This document shows positions 17,822 through 25,615 of a stretch of DNA of 64,000 bases, in pieces. A program made the position numbers and the translations under genes. Source of the DNA: Cellulomonas humilata (GTDB lineage Bacteria > Actinomycetota > Actinomycetes > Actinomycetales > Cellulomonadaceae). Location of the stretch: contig NZ_JABMCI010000068.1 of NCBI RefSeq assembly GCF_013359775.1, forward strand, positions 62,001 to 126,000. The letters are read 5' to 3'. The notes under the pieces are model-generated. The model was not told the DNA's origin. It ran no database searches and worked only from the letters and a program-made list of their open reading frames with translations. Positions within the stretch are counted from its first letter, which is position 1. Each line of letters begins with the position of its first letter.

Positions 17822-19147
17822 GTGAAGATCCTACGTTTCGCGGCCGTCGGCGCGGTGGCCGCGCTCACGCTCACGGCGTGCGGCAACGGCGACGACGCCG
17901 CTGACGAGCCCACCGAGGGCGGCACGCCCGAGGCCGCCACGATCAAGCTGTGGCTCAACGGCACGGACACTCCCGACGCCCTGCGTGACTACCTGACGAC
18001 GACCTTCGAGTCGGAGAACCCGGGCTCCAAGCTCGTCATCGAGGAGCAGGACTGGAGCGGCCTCGTGCCGCGTCTCCAGACCGCGCTCGGCTCGGCCGAC
18101 CAGACCCCCGACGTCGTGGAGATCGGCAACACGCAGTCGCCGACCTTCACCTACGCCGGCGCGTTCGCCGACATCACGGACATGTACGAGGAGCTCGGCG
18201 GCGAGAAGCTGCTCTCGGGCTTCGTCGACGCCGGCAGCGCGGACGGCAAGTTCTACGCTGCCCCGTACTACTCCGGTGCGCGTGCGGTCTTCTACAACAA
18301 GGACGCGTTCGCCGCGGCCGGCGTCGAGGTGCCGACCACGCTCGCCGAGTTCACCGAGGCCGCCAAGGCGCTCCAGTCGGACGCCCAGTCCGGCTTCTGG
18401 TTCCCCGGCCAGGACTGGTACAACGGCGCCGCGTGGATCTACACCAACGGTGGCGACCTCGCGGTCAAGGACGGCGACGCCTGGAAGGGCGCACTGTCCA
18501 CGCCGGAGTCGATCAAGGGTCTCGAGGAGGTCCAGGACCTGTTCGCGAACGCGACGAACGCCCCGGCCGACAGCGACTCCAACGAGCCGTGGGTCCCGTT
18601 CAACGCCGGCCAGTCGGCCATGTTCTCGGCGCCCACGTGGGCGCGCTGGAGCATCGACCTGCCCGCCTGCAACAAGGCCGTCGACCCGGACGACACGTCC
18701 GACGAGGCCAAGGCGCTGCGTGGCGAGCAGCAGGCCTGCAACGAGGAGCACACCGGCGTCTTCCCGCTGCCGGGCATCGACGCGGGCTCCTACGCGAACG
18801 GCTTCGCCGGCGGCTCGAACATCGCCGTCGCCGCCAAGTCCAAGCACCCGGAGCTGGCCAAGAGCCTCCTGAAGATCATCTTCACGGAGGAGTTCCAGAA
18901 CATGCTCGGCGAGAACGGGCTGATCCCCGGCAACACGGCGTACTCCGCCTCGATGGGTGACGACGTGTACGCCCAGGCCGCGGTGGCCGCTGCGCTCAAC
19001 GCCAAGCTCACGCCGGCGGCCGAGAAGTGGGCCGACGTCGAGGGTGACCGCATCCTGGAGGACTTCTTCCAGAAGCTCGCCACCGGTGCGGACGTCAAGG
19101 AGGCTGCTGCCGAGACGGACCAGCTCCTCGAGGACGCGCTGAACTGA
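17822..19147 (+). CDS. ABC transporter sugar-binding lipoprotein (DasA-like)
   Basis: A 441-residue lipoprotein with a signal ending in the lipobox LTAC. The mature part (IKLWLNGTDTPDAL, PDVVEIGNTQSP, YYSGARAVFYNKDAF) is typical of CUT1-family binding proteins. It closely resembles the style of the Streptomyces chitobiose-binding protein DasA, including the DVVEIGNTQ block. With NagB and a ROK kinase in the same operon, the likely ligand is an amino sugar such as GlcNAc or chitobiose; this is inference. GTG 17822 has GGGAGGA upstream. A stable hairpin follows the stop. Confidence 0.9.
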   Translation: MKILRFAAVGAVAALTLTACGNGDDAADEPTEGGTPEAATIKLWLNGTDTPDALRDYLTTTFESENPGSKLVIEEQDWSGLVPRLQTALGSADQTPDVVEIGNTQSPTFTYAGAFADITDMYEELGGEKLLSGFVDAGSADGKFYAAPYYSGARAVFYNKDAFAAAGVEVPTTLAEFTEAAKALQSDAQSGFWFPGQDWYNGAAWIYTNGGDLAVKDGDAWKGALSTPESIKGLEEVQDLFANATNAPADSDSNEPWVPFNAGQSAMFSAPTWARWSIDLPACNKAVDPDDTSDEAKALRGEQQACNEEHTGVFPLPGIDAGSYANGFAGGSNIAVAAKSKHPELAKSLLKIIFTEEFQNMLGENGLIPGNTAYSASMGDDVYAQAAVAAALNAKLTPAAEKWADVEGDRILEDFFQKLATGADVKEAAAETDQLLEDALN

Positions 19148-19155
19148 TCACGGCA

Positions 19156-19189
19156 CCGGCCGGTCGCGTCCCCCGACGCGGCCGGCCGG
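19156..19189 (+). terminator. Intra-operon hairpin after the binding-protein gene
   Basis: Positions 19156-19170 pair with 19175-19189 (15 bp, one G-T pair) around a CCCC loop, 8 bp after the stop. Such hairpins between binding protein and permease genes usually act as partial terminators or RNA stabilisers that favour the binding protein. Confidence 0.65.
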
Positions 19190-19269
19190 GACCGGACCAG
19201 GTGATCCCGGTGCGGCCGGGCCTGCCCCGCAGGCCGGCCTGGCTGCGCCACCAGACAGGAGCTCTCCCC

Positions 19270-20211
19270 ATGGCAGCCACTGCCCCCGCGCTGGAGCAGG
19301 ACGACGCAGCCGTCGTCTTCCCGCGCCGCCGCCGTCGCCAGCTCGGCGTGTACGGCCTGCTCGTCCCCGCCGCGATCCTCATGGGTGTCGCGCTCGGCTA
19401 CCCGCTGGTCCGTCAGTTCGTCATCTCCTTCCAGGAGTACGGCCTGCGCCAGCAGTTCGGCCAGCCCGCCGAGTGGGTGGGCCTGCAGAACTACACCGAG
19501 CTGCTGACGGACCCCTACGTGTGGACGGTCATCGGCCGGTCGATCGCGTTCTGCCTGGTCAACGCCGCGGTGACGATGCTCGTCGGTGTCGCGTTCGCGG
19601 TGCTCATGTCCCGGATCGGCCGGGCCTCGCGCATCACGCTGCAGGTGGCGCTGCTGCTCGCCTGGGGCACGCCGGTGCTCGCGTCGATGACGGTCTGGCA
19701 GTGGCTGTTCGACTCGCAGTACGGCGTCGTCAACTACGTGCTGGCCAACCTGTTCGGGCTCGACGACATGGCCGGCCACTCGTGGATCATCCAGCCGCTG
19801 TCGTTCTACTTCGTCGCGACGGTCATCGTCGTGTGGATGTCCGTGCCGTTCGTGGCGTTCTCGGTCTACGCGGGCCTGCTCCAGGTGCCCGAGGAGACCA
19901 TGGAGGCGGCCCAGCTCGACGGGGCGTCGTCCCGCCAGCGGTTCTGGAACATCACCCTCCCCATGATCCGGCCGGTGCTGTCGATCGTGCTGCTGCTGCA
20001 GGTCATCTGGGACTTCAAGGTCTTCACGCAGATCTACGTGCTCCAGCGCGCGGGCGCTCCGACCCGCGAGACCAACCTGCTGGGCACCCTCATCTACTCC
20101 TACGCCAGCGAGTTCTCGATGGCCGGCGCGCTGGCCACGATCATGCTGGTGATCACGCTCGCCCTCACCGGGTTCTACATCCGGCAGATGCTGAAGGAGG
20201 ACGAGCTGTGA
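19270..20211 (+). CDS. Sugar ABC transporter permease (MalF-like)
   Basis: A 313-residue inner-membrane permease with about six hydrophobic helices. The cytoplasmic EAA loop that contacts the ATPase is clear (EAAQLDGASSRQRFW). A charged N-terminal stretch with PRRRRRQ precedes helix 1. The ATG at 19270 has AGGAG at a normal distance. It overlaps the second permease gene by 4 bp (GTGA). No ATP-binding subunit is encoded in the operon, so it probably shares a multi-system ATPase of the MsiK kind encoded elsewhere. Confidence 0.93.
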   Translation: MAATAPALEQDDAAVVFPRRRRRQLGVYGLLVPAAILMGVALGYPLVRQFVISFQEYGLRQQFGQPAEWVGLQNYTELLTDPYVWTVIGRSIAFCLVNAAVTMLVGVAFAVLMSRIGRASRITLQVALLLAWGTPVLASMTVWQWLFDSQYGVVNYVLANLFGLDDMAGHSWIIQPLSFYFVATVIVVWMSVPFVAFSVYAGLLQVPEETMEAAQLDGASSRQRFWNITLPMIRPVLSIVLLLQVIWDFKVFTQIYVLQRAGAPTRETNLLGTLIYSYASEFSMAGALATIMLVITLALTGFYIRQMLKEDEL

Positions 20212-21119
20212 GCGCCCTGGCCACACCCGCCCCGCCCACCCTGGACCCCGTGCCGGGCCGTCCGGTGCGCTCCTCGGAGGCCGGACGCGCGCAGTCCCGC
20301 GGCGGCCGCCGCGCGCTCGGGGTGCTGGCGGTCGTCCTGTCGATCGCCTGGGTGTTCCCCATCTACTGGATGATCAACAGCGCGTTCCTGCCGCTGAACC
20401 GGCTCCAGACGCCGATCCCCACGTTCTTCCCGGTCGAGGGGACGCTGTCCAACTTCCGGCGCGTGCTCGACGACCCGAGCTTCTGGGCGTCGATGCGGGT
20501 GTCGCTCGCGGTGGTCGCGATCGTGCTGGTCGCGGCGCTGATCTTCGCGTTCCTGGCGGCCCTGGCGGTCAGCCGGTTCCGGTTCCGCGGCCGCAAGGGC
20601 TTCATCCTCACCATCCTCGTCGTGCAGATGATCCCCGCCGAGGGCCTGTTCATCTCGCAGTACCAGATGCTCGACGGCTGGAACCTGGTGAACAAGATCG
20701 CCGGCCTGGCCCTCGTCTACACCGCGGCCATCCTGCCGTTCACCATCTGGATGCTTCGCGGGTTCGTGGCCGGCGTGCCCATCGAGCTGGAGGAGGCGGG
20801 GATGGTCGACGGCCTGTCGCGCACCGCCGCCTTCTTCCGCATCACGTTCCCGCTGCTTGCCCCCGGGCTGGTCGCCGCCGGCGTGTACGGCTTCCTCCAG
20901 GCGTGGAACGAGTACACCCTGGCCCTGGTCGTGATGACCGACCCCGCCCAGCGCACCCTGCCGCTCTGGCTCCAGGGACTCGTCGAGTCCAACCGGGCCA
21001 CCGACTGGGGCGTGGTCATGGCGGGGTCCACGCTGATCGCGATCCCCGTGATCGTGTTCTTCCTCTTCGTCCAGAACAAGATGACGTCCGGGCTCGTCGC
21101 GGGTGCGGTGAAGGGCTGA
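20208..21119 (+). CDS. Sugar ABC transporter permease (MalG-like)
   Basis: A 303-residue permease starting at GTG 20208, which overlaps the stop of the first permease and has AAGGAGG upstream. It has a Pro-rich cytoplasmic N-terminus, a helix 1 with VFPIYWMINSAFLP, and the EAA loop EEAGMVDGLSRTAAF. The family forms the second half of the CUT1 channel. The neighbours indicate amino-sugar uptake. The next gene begins one base after its stop. Confidence 0.93.
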   Translation: MSALATPAPPTLDPVPGRPVRSSEAGRAQSRGGRRALGVLAVVLSIAWVFPIYWMINSAFLPLNRLQTPIPTFFPVEGTLSNFRRVLDDPSFWASMRVSLAVVAIVLVAALIFAFLAALAVSRFRFRGRKGFILTILVVQMIPAEGLFISQYQMLDGWNLVNKIAGLALVYTAAILPFTIWMLRGFVAGVPIELEEAGMVDGLSRTAAFFRITFPLLAPGLVAAGVYGFLQAWNEYTLALVVMTDPAQRTLPLWLQGLVESNRATDWGVVMAGSTLIAIPVIVFFLFVQNKMTSGLVAGAVKG

Positions 21120-21120
21120 C

Positions 21121-22119
21121 GTGAGCACGCAGGGGATCCCGACGCCGCCGAGGCGTGCGTCGGACGGGGGCACGCGGCCGTGGTCGGTCGGGCTGGACGT
21201 CGGGGGCACCAAGGTGCTCGGTGTCCTGCTCGACGCCGGCGGGGTGGTGCGCCACCAGCTGCGGTCGGCCACCGTCCCCGGGGCGGCCGGTGTGGTCGCC
21301 ACGGCGGTCGCCGTGGTCGAGGAGCTCGCCGCGGGGGCCGGCATCCCGGTCGCCGAGCTCGCCGGTGTGGGCATCGGACTGCCCGGGGTGGTCGACGCCA
21401 CCGACGGCACGGTCGAGCACGCGGTCAACCTCGGCATCGAGGAGCGCACCCCGCTCGCGGCGCTGGTCTCCGAGCGGCTCCGGGTGCGCGTCCGCGTGGA
21501 GAACGACCTGACGGTCGCGGTGGTCGGTGCGGCCCACACGGTGGACGGCGAGCACGCCTCCACCGACGACGCCGTGGTGCACGACCTGGCGTTCCTGGCG
21601 CTCGGCACCGGGCTTGCTGCCGGCCTGCTGCTCGAGGGGCGGCTGCGGCGAGGGTCCACCGGCGGCGCGGGGGAGATCGGGCACCTGACGCTCGTGCCCG
21701 ACGGGCTGCCGTGCAAGTGCGGCCAGCTGGGCTGCCTCGAGCAGTACGCCTCCGGGTCGGCGCTCGACGCCGCCTGGCCCAGCCGGTACGGGCGTCCCGC
21801 ACCCGAGGAGCTGTTCGCCGCGGCCGAGGCCGGTGACGCGCGCGCGGTCGAGATCCGCGACCAGTTCGCGTGGGCCGTCGCCGCCGCGGTGCGGATCCTG
21901 GTGCTGACCTGCGACGTCGAGCTGGTGGTGATCGGTGGCGGCGTGAGCGCGCTCGGTCAGCCGCTGCTGCGTGCGGTCACCGCCGAGCTGGAGAGGGAGG
22001 CGCAGGTGTCGCCGTTCCTCGCCACCATGGGTCTGGCGAAGCGCGTGAGTCTTGCCCCCGCCGACGTTCCCGTCGGCGCGGTCGGTGCGGCCCTGCTGGG
22101 CAGAGGGGAGTACGTCTGA
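21121..22119 (+). CDS. ROK-family sugar kinase (probable amino-sugar kinase)
   Basis: A 332-residue kinase without a DNA-binding domain. The phosphate-1 motif is DVGGTKVLGVLLDAGG, the catalytic Asp lies in VENDLTVAVVG, and the zinc motif is CKCGQLGCLEQYASG preceded by GEIGHLTLV. ROK kinases of this length phosphorylate glucose, GlcNAc, ManNAc or fructose. Its place between an amino-sugar transporter and nagB favours N-acetylglucosamine or glucosamine; glucose remains possible. GTG 21121 starts one base after the upstream stop, and its own stop overlaps nagB. Confidence 0.9.
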   Translation: MSTQGIPTPPRRASDGGTRPWSVGLDVGGTKVLGVLLDAGGVVRHQLRSATVPGAAGVVATAVAVVEELAAGAGIPVAELAGVGIGLPGVVDATDGTVEHAVNLGIEERTPLAALVSERLRVRVRVENDLTVAVVGAAHTVDGEHASTDDAVVHDLAFLALGTGLAAGLLLEGRLRRGSTGGAGEIGHLTLVPDGLPCKCGQLGCLEQYASGSALDAAWPSRYGRPAPEELFAAAEAGDARAVEIRDQFAWAVAAAVRILVLTCDVELVVIGGGVSALGQPLLRAVTAELEREAQVSPFLATMGLAKRVSLAPADVPVGAVGAALLGRGEYV

Positions 22120-22901
22120 TGGAGGTCGTCATCGCGCCGGGCTCGGAGCTGGGCCGCCTGGCCGCCTCGGCCATCGAGCAGCTCGTCCGGTCGCAGCCCG
22201 ACGCGGTGCTGGGGCTCGCGACGGGGTCGAGCCCGCTGGCCGTCTACGACGAGCTGGCCCGCCGGCACACCGAGCGCGGGCTGTCGTTCGCGCGCACCCG
22301 GGCGTTCATGCTCGACGAGTACGTCGGCCTCGCCGCGGACCACCCGGAGCGGTACCGGAACGTCATCGAGAAGGACCTGGTGTCCCGGGTGGACTTCGCA
22401 CCCGGCGCCGTGCGGGGTCCCGACGGCCTGGCCGACGACCTCGTGGCGGCCTGTGCGGACTACGAGGACGCGATCGCGGCCGTGGGCGGCGTCGACCTGC
22501 AGATCCTGGGCATCGGCACCGACGGGCACGTCGCGTTCAACGAGCCCGGCTCCTCGCTCGCGTCGCGGACCCGCATCAAGACGCTCACCCGGCAGACGCG
22601 CGAGGACAACGCCCGGTTCTTCGGCGGCGACGTCGACCAGGTCCCGCAGCACGTCCTGACCCAGGGGCTGGCGACGATCATGTCCGCACGGCACCTGGTC
22701 CTCGTGGCCACCGGCAAGGGCAAGGCCGAGGCCGTGCACCAGCTGGTCGAGGGGCCGGTCAGCGCGATGTGGCCGGCGACGGTGCTCCAGCACCACCCGC
22801 ACGTGACGGTGCTCGTCGACGACGCCGCCGCGAGCCGCCTCCAGCTGGCCGGCTACTACCGCGAGACGTTCGCCTCCAAGCCGGACTGGCAGGGCCTCTG
22901 A
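22119..22901 (+). CDS. nagB: Glucosamine-6-phosphate deaminase
   Basis: A 260-residue enzyme that converts glucosamine-6-phosphate to fructose-6-phosphate and ammonia. Family blocks are present: LGLATGSSPLAVYDEL (phosphate loop), FMLDEYVGL with the catalytic Asp, and GIGTDGHVAFNEPGSSL with the active-site His and Glu. Length is normal. The ATG overlaps the preceding stop (TGATG) behind a GAGGGGAG ribosome-binding site. It is the last gene of the operon. NagA, which would deacetylate GlcNAc-6-phosphate first, is not in the window. Confidence 0.95.
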   Translation: MEVVIAPGSELGRLAASAIEQLVRSQPDAVLGLATGSSPLAVYDELARRHTERGLSFARTRAFMLDEYVGLAADHPERYRNVIEKDLVSRVDFAPGAVRGPDGLADDLVAACADYEDAIAAVGGVDLQILGIGTDGHVAFNEPGSSLASRTRIKTLTRQTREDNARFFGGDVDQVPQHVLTQGLATIMSARHLVLVATGKGKAEAVHQLVEGPVSAMWPATVLQHHPHVTVLVDDAAASRLQLAGYYRETFASKPDWQGL

Positions 22902-22949
22902 GCCCGGTCGCACCCGCGGACGCACCCGGACCGTGTCCGAGCCCCGACG

Positions 22950-22955
22950 TACACT
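22950..22955 (+). promoter_or_regulatory. -10 box (TACACT), leaderless type
   Basis: TACACT ends 7 nt before ATG 22963, with no Shine-Dalgarno between, and fixes that ATG over in-frame upstream codons. Confidence 0.5.
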
Positions 22956-22962
22956 TCACGCC

Positions 22963-23337
22963 ATGACCGAGCCCCTGCCGCAGCGCACCGGACCCGACGA
23001 CCCGTTCTCCTCGGACCCGGGCACGTCGACCAGCGTGCTGGAGCGCGAGGAGACCACGGAGCAGGTCGAGCCCGGGGATCACGAGCGGTTCGCGCACTAC
23101 GTGCGCAAGGAGAAGATCCTCGACTCCGCCCTCAGCGGCAAGCCCGTGATCGCCCTCTGCGGCAAGGTGTGGGTGCCCGGCCGGGACCCGAACAAGTTCC
23201 CCGTCTGCCCCGTCTGCAAGGAGATCTACGAAGGTCTCCGGGAGCCGCAGGACGGCGACAAGAACGAGGGCGGCAAGGACTCCGGCGGCGGCCGGAAGTG
23301 GGGCTTCGGCCGCAACCCCGGCAGCGGCGGCGCGTGA
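22963..23337 (+). CDS. DUF3039 zinc-ribbon-like protein
   Basis: A 124-residue actinobacterial protein. The conserved core is FAHYVRKEKILDSAL, then ALCGKVWVPGRDPNKFPVC and PVCKEIYEGL, with three cysteines (CG, C..C) that suggest metal binding. The tail after about residue 95 is Gly/Lys-rich and probably disordered. The family function is unknown. Its stop overlaps the helicase start (GTGA), so the two proteins are made together and may act together on nucleic acid. Confidence 0.9.
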   Translation: MTEPLPQRTGPDDPFSSDPGTSTSVLEREETTEQVEPGDHERFAHYVRKEKILDSALSGKPVIALCGKVWVPGRDPNKFPVCPVCKEIYEGLREPQDGDKNEGGKDSGGGRKWGFGRNPGSGGA

Positions 23338-25151
23338 CGGCCGCCCCGCGCCCGTCCTCCCTCCCCTCGACCCACGCGTCCTCGTCGGCGGCGTCCCAGC
23401 TGCCGCCGGCGTTCCCCGCGCGTGCGCCGTGGGGGACCGCGGACAAGCTGCGTGCCTGGCAGGCGGAGGCCATCGAGCACTACCGGACGGCCAACCCTCG
23501 TGACTTCCTCGCGGTGGCCACGCCCGGCGCCGGCAAGACGACCTTCGCCCTGCGGATCGCCACCGAGCTGCTGGAGGCCAAGCTGGTCCGGCGCGTGACT
23601 GTCGTCGCGCCGACGGAGCACCTCAAGCGGCAGTGGGCCGACGCGGCCGCCCGGGTGGGCATCACGCTCGACCCCAACTTCAGCAACGCGCAGGGCCGGC
23701 ACGGCCACGGGTTCGACGGCGTCGCGGTCACCTACGCCCAGGTGGCCAGCAAGCCCGCGCTGCACGCCGCCCGGACCGCGGCCGCGCCCACCCTGGTCAT
23801 CCTCGACGAGGTGCACCACGGCGGCGACGCGCTGTCCTGGGGCGACGCGGTGCGTGAGGCCTTCGAGGGCGCCACCCGCCGGCTCGCCCTGACGGGCACC
23901 CCGTTCCGCTCCGACACGGCCGCGATCCCGTTCGTGCGCTACGACCGGGGTGGCGACGGCATCCGGCGCAGCGTGGCCGACTACACCTACGGGTACGGCG
24001 ACGCGCTGCGCGACCACGTGGTGCGGCCGGTGATCTTCCTGTCCTACAGCGGCTCGATGCGGTGGCGCACCAAGGCGGGCGACGAGATCAGCGCCCGGCT
24101 GGGGGAGCCGCTCACCAAGGACATCACCGCGCAGGCGTGGCGCACGGCCCTGGACCCGAACGGCGAGTGGATCTCGAGCGTCCTCGCGGCAGCGGACCGT
24201 CGCTTGACCGAGGTGCGCCGGGCCATCCCCGACGCCGGCGCCATGGTGATCGCCACGGACCAGACCGACGCCCGCGCCTACGCCGGGCACCTGGCGCGGA
24301 TCACGGGGAAGTCCCCGACCATCGTGCTCTCGGACGACGACGGCGCCAGCGACCGGATCGACGCCTTCTCCGCGGGCGACTCCCGCTGGCTCGTGGCCGT
24401 CCGCATGGTCTCCGAGGGCGTCGACGTGCCCCGGCTGGCCGTCGGCGTCTATGCGACCAGCACCGCGACACCGCTGTTCTTCGCGCAGGCGGTCGGCCGG
24501 TTCGTGCGAGCGCGCCGCCGCGGGGAGACGGCCTCGGTGTTCCTGCCGAGCGTCCCGCAGCTGCTGGCGCTGGCCAACACCCTGGAGCTCGAGCGGGACC
24601 ACGCGCTGGACCGCCCGAAGACGCTCGAGGAGCAGGGGATCGACGTCGGGCTCGACGACGGGCTGCTGGACGAGGCGAACCGGGAGCGCAACGGCGCGGA
24701 CGAGATCGGTCCGGACGGCAAGCAGGGGGCGTTCGAGGCCCTGGAGGCGCAGGCGTCGTTCGACCGGGTCCTCTTCGACGGCGGCGAGTTCGGCACGGGC
24801 GCGGAGATGGGCTCGGACGAGGAGCTGGACTTCCTGGGCCTGCCCGGGCTGCTCGACGTAGACCAGGTCTCGGCGCTCCTGCGCCAGCGGCAGGCGGACC
24901 AGATCAGCGGGCGCAAGCGGTCGGCGGCGGCCGACGAGGTCGCGCAGATGGACCACCGCAAGCAGGCGGAGCTGCGCAAGGAGCTGTCCCAGCTGGTGGG
25001 GGCGTGGGCGCGCAAGAGCGGGCAGCCGCACGGGTCGGTGCACAACGAGCTGCGGCGTCGGTGCGGTGGGCCGGAGGTCGCCCTGGCGGATCCGGACCAG
25101 CTGACGGCGCGGGTCGCGATGGTCCGCGGGTGGTTCGTCGGCAAGCGTTGA
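23334..25151 (+). CDS. Superfamily-2 DEAD/DEAH-box helicase
   Basis: A 605-residue helicase. The Q-like region LRAWQAEAIEHY precedes motif I (ATPGAGKTTF). Further motifs are Ia (VVAPTEHLKRQW), II (LDEVHHGG), III (LTGTPFRSD), V (VSEGVDVPRLAVG) and VI (QAVGRFVRARR). The C-terminal 180 residues are acidic then helical, with no recognised domain. It belongs to the type I restriction/UvrB-like branch of SF2 and is conserved in actinobacteria next to DUF3039 genes. Substrate (DNA or RNA) is unknown. GTG 23334 overlaps the upstream stop. Confidence 0.92.
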   Translation: MTAAPRPSSLPSTHASSSAASQLPPAFPARAPWGTADKLRAWQAEAIEHYRTANPRDFLAVATPGAGKTTFALRIATELLEAKLVRRVTVVAPTEHLKRQWADAAARVGITLDPNFSNAQGRHGHGFDGVAVTYAQVASKPALHAARTAAAPTLVILDEVHHGGDALSWGDAVREAFEGATRRLALTGTPFRSDTAAIPFVRYDRGGDGIRRSVADYTYGYGDALRDHVVRPVIFLSYSGSMRWRTKAGDEISARLGEPLTKDITAQAWRTALDPNGEWISSVLAAADRRLTEVRRAIPDAGAMVIATDQTDARAYAGHLARITGKSPTIVLSDDDGASDRIDAFSAGDSRWLVAVRMVSEGVDVPRLAVGVYATSTATPLFFAQAVGRFVRARRRGETASVFLPSVPQLLALANTLELERDHALDRPKTLEEQGIDVGLDDGLLDEANRERNGADEIGPDGKQGAFEALEAQASFDRVLFDGGEFGTGAEMGSDEELDFLGLPGLLDVDQVSALLRQRQADQISGRKRSAAADEVAQMDHRKQAELRKELSQLVGAWARKSGQPHGSVHNELRRRCGGPEVALADPDQLTARVAMVRGWFVGKR

Positions 25152-25414
25152 GCGGACGCGCGGATGAGCATCGCGCGATTACATCCATCAACGGGTGACT
25201 TACAAGGGCCGTCTCACCATGTGGACGGGGCAAATCGGCAGTAAAGACGCAGGTCAGAGCCTTGGACGCGCGACCACATAGCATTTCGGTTCGCCCGCGC
25301 AACTTTTCTCTCGACGTGCCGAGTGCGGCCGGGGCTGCCACCGTTGTCCTGTGACCACGGCGCCGGGTACCCCCGGACTGCCTGATCGGTGACCACAGAT
25401 CGAAAGGGTCAACC
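25152..25414 (+). other. Gene-free, lower-GC leader region before a small membrane peptide gene
   Basis: 263 bp with visibly more A/T than the surroundings. It contains two copies of GTGACCAC (25351-25358 and 25389-25396) spaced 38 bp apart, the second 18 bp before ATG 25415. No tRNA, known riboswitch or ORF was recognised. It probably holds the promoter and control sites of the 51-residue peptide gene. Confidence 0.45.
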
Positions 25415-25570
25415 ATGCCTACCTGGCTCATCCTCATCCTTGTCGGCGTCGTCCTCGTCATCCTTGGCGTTGCGACCAACATCGGCCAGTTCCTCATCTG
25501 GATCGGCGTCATCGTGCTCGTCGTCAGCCTGATCCTGGGTCTGGTCGGCCGGGGCCGCGCTCGCGTCTAG
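25415..25570 (+). CDS. 51-residue hydrophobic membrane peptide
   Basis: A short gene: ATG 25415 after AAAGGG, stop at 25568. The product starts MPTWLILILVGVVLVILGVA, has a short polar turn (TNIGQ), a second hydrophobic stretch (FLIWIGVIVLVVSLILGLVG) and ends RGRARV. It should form a two-helix membrane hairpin with a positive C-terminus. Similar tiny hydrophobic proteins are common in actinobacteria and are often stress-linked, but no function is known for this one. Codon usage is less GC-biased than its neighbours (ctt, gtt), which may reflect high expression. Confidence 0.75.
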   Translation: MPTWLILILVGVVLVILGVATNIGQFLIWIGVIVLVVSLILGLVGRGRARV

Positions 25571-25615
25571 CTGAGCCGGACACACTCGCAGTACCGGCGC
25601 TGCGGTTCGGGCACC

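Noticed and set aside
25320-25375. Possible sigma-B type promoter (GTT then GGGTA) before the 51-residue peptide gene
   Set aside because: The spacing of about 19 nt is too long compared with the usual 14-16 nt, so it was not listed as a promoter.
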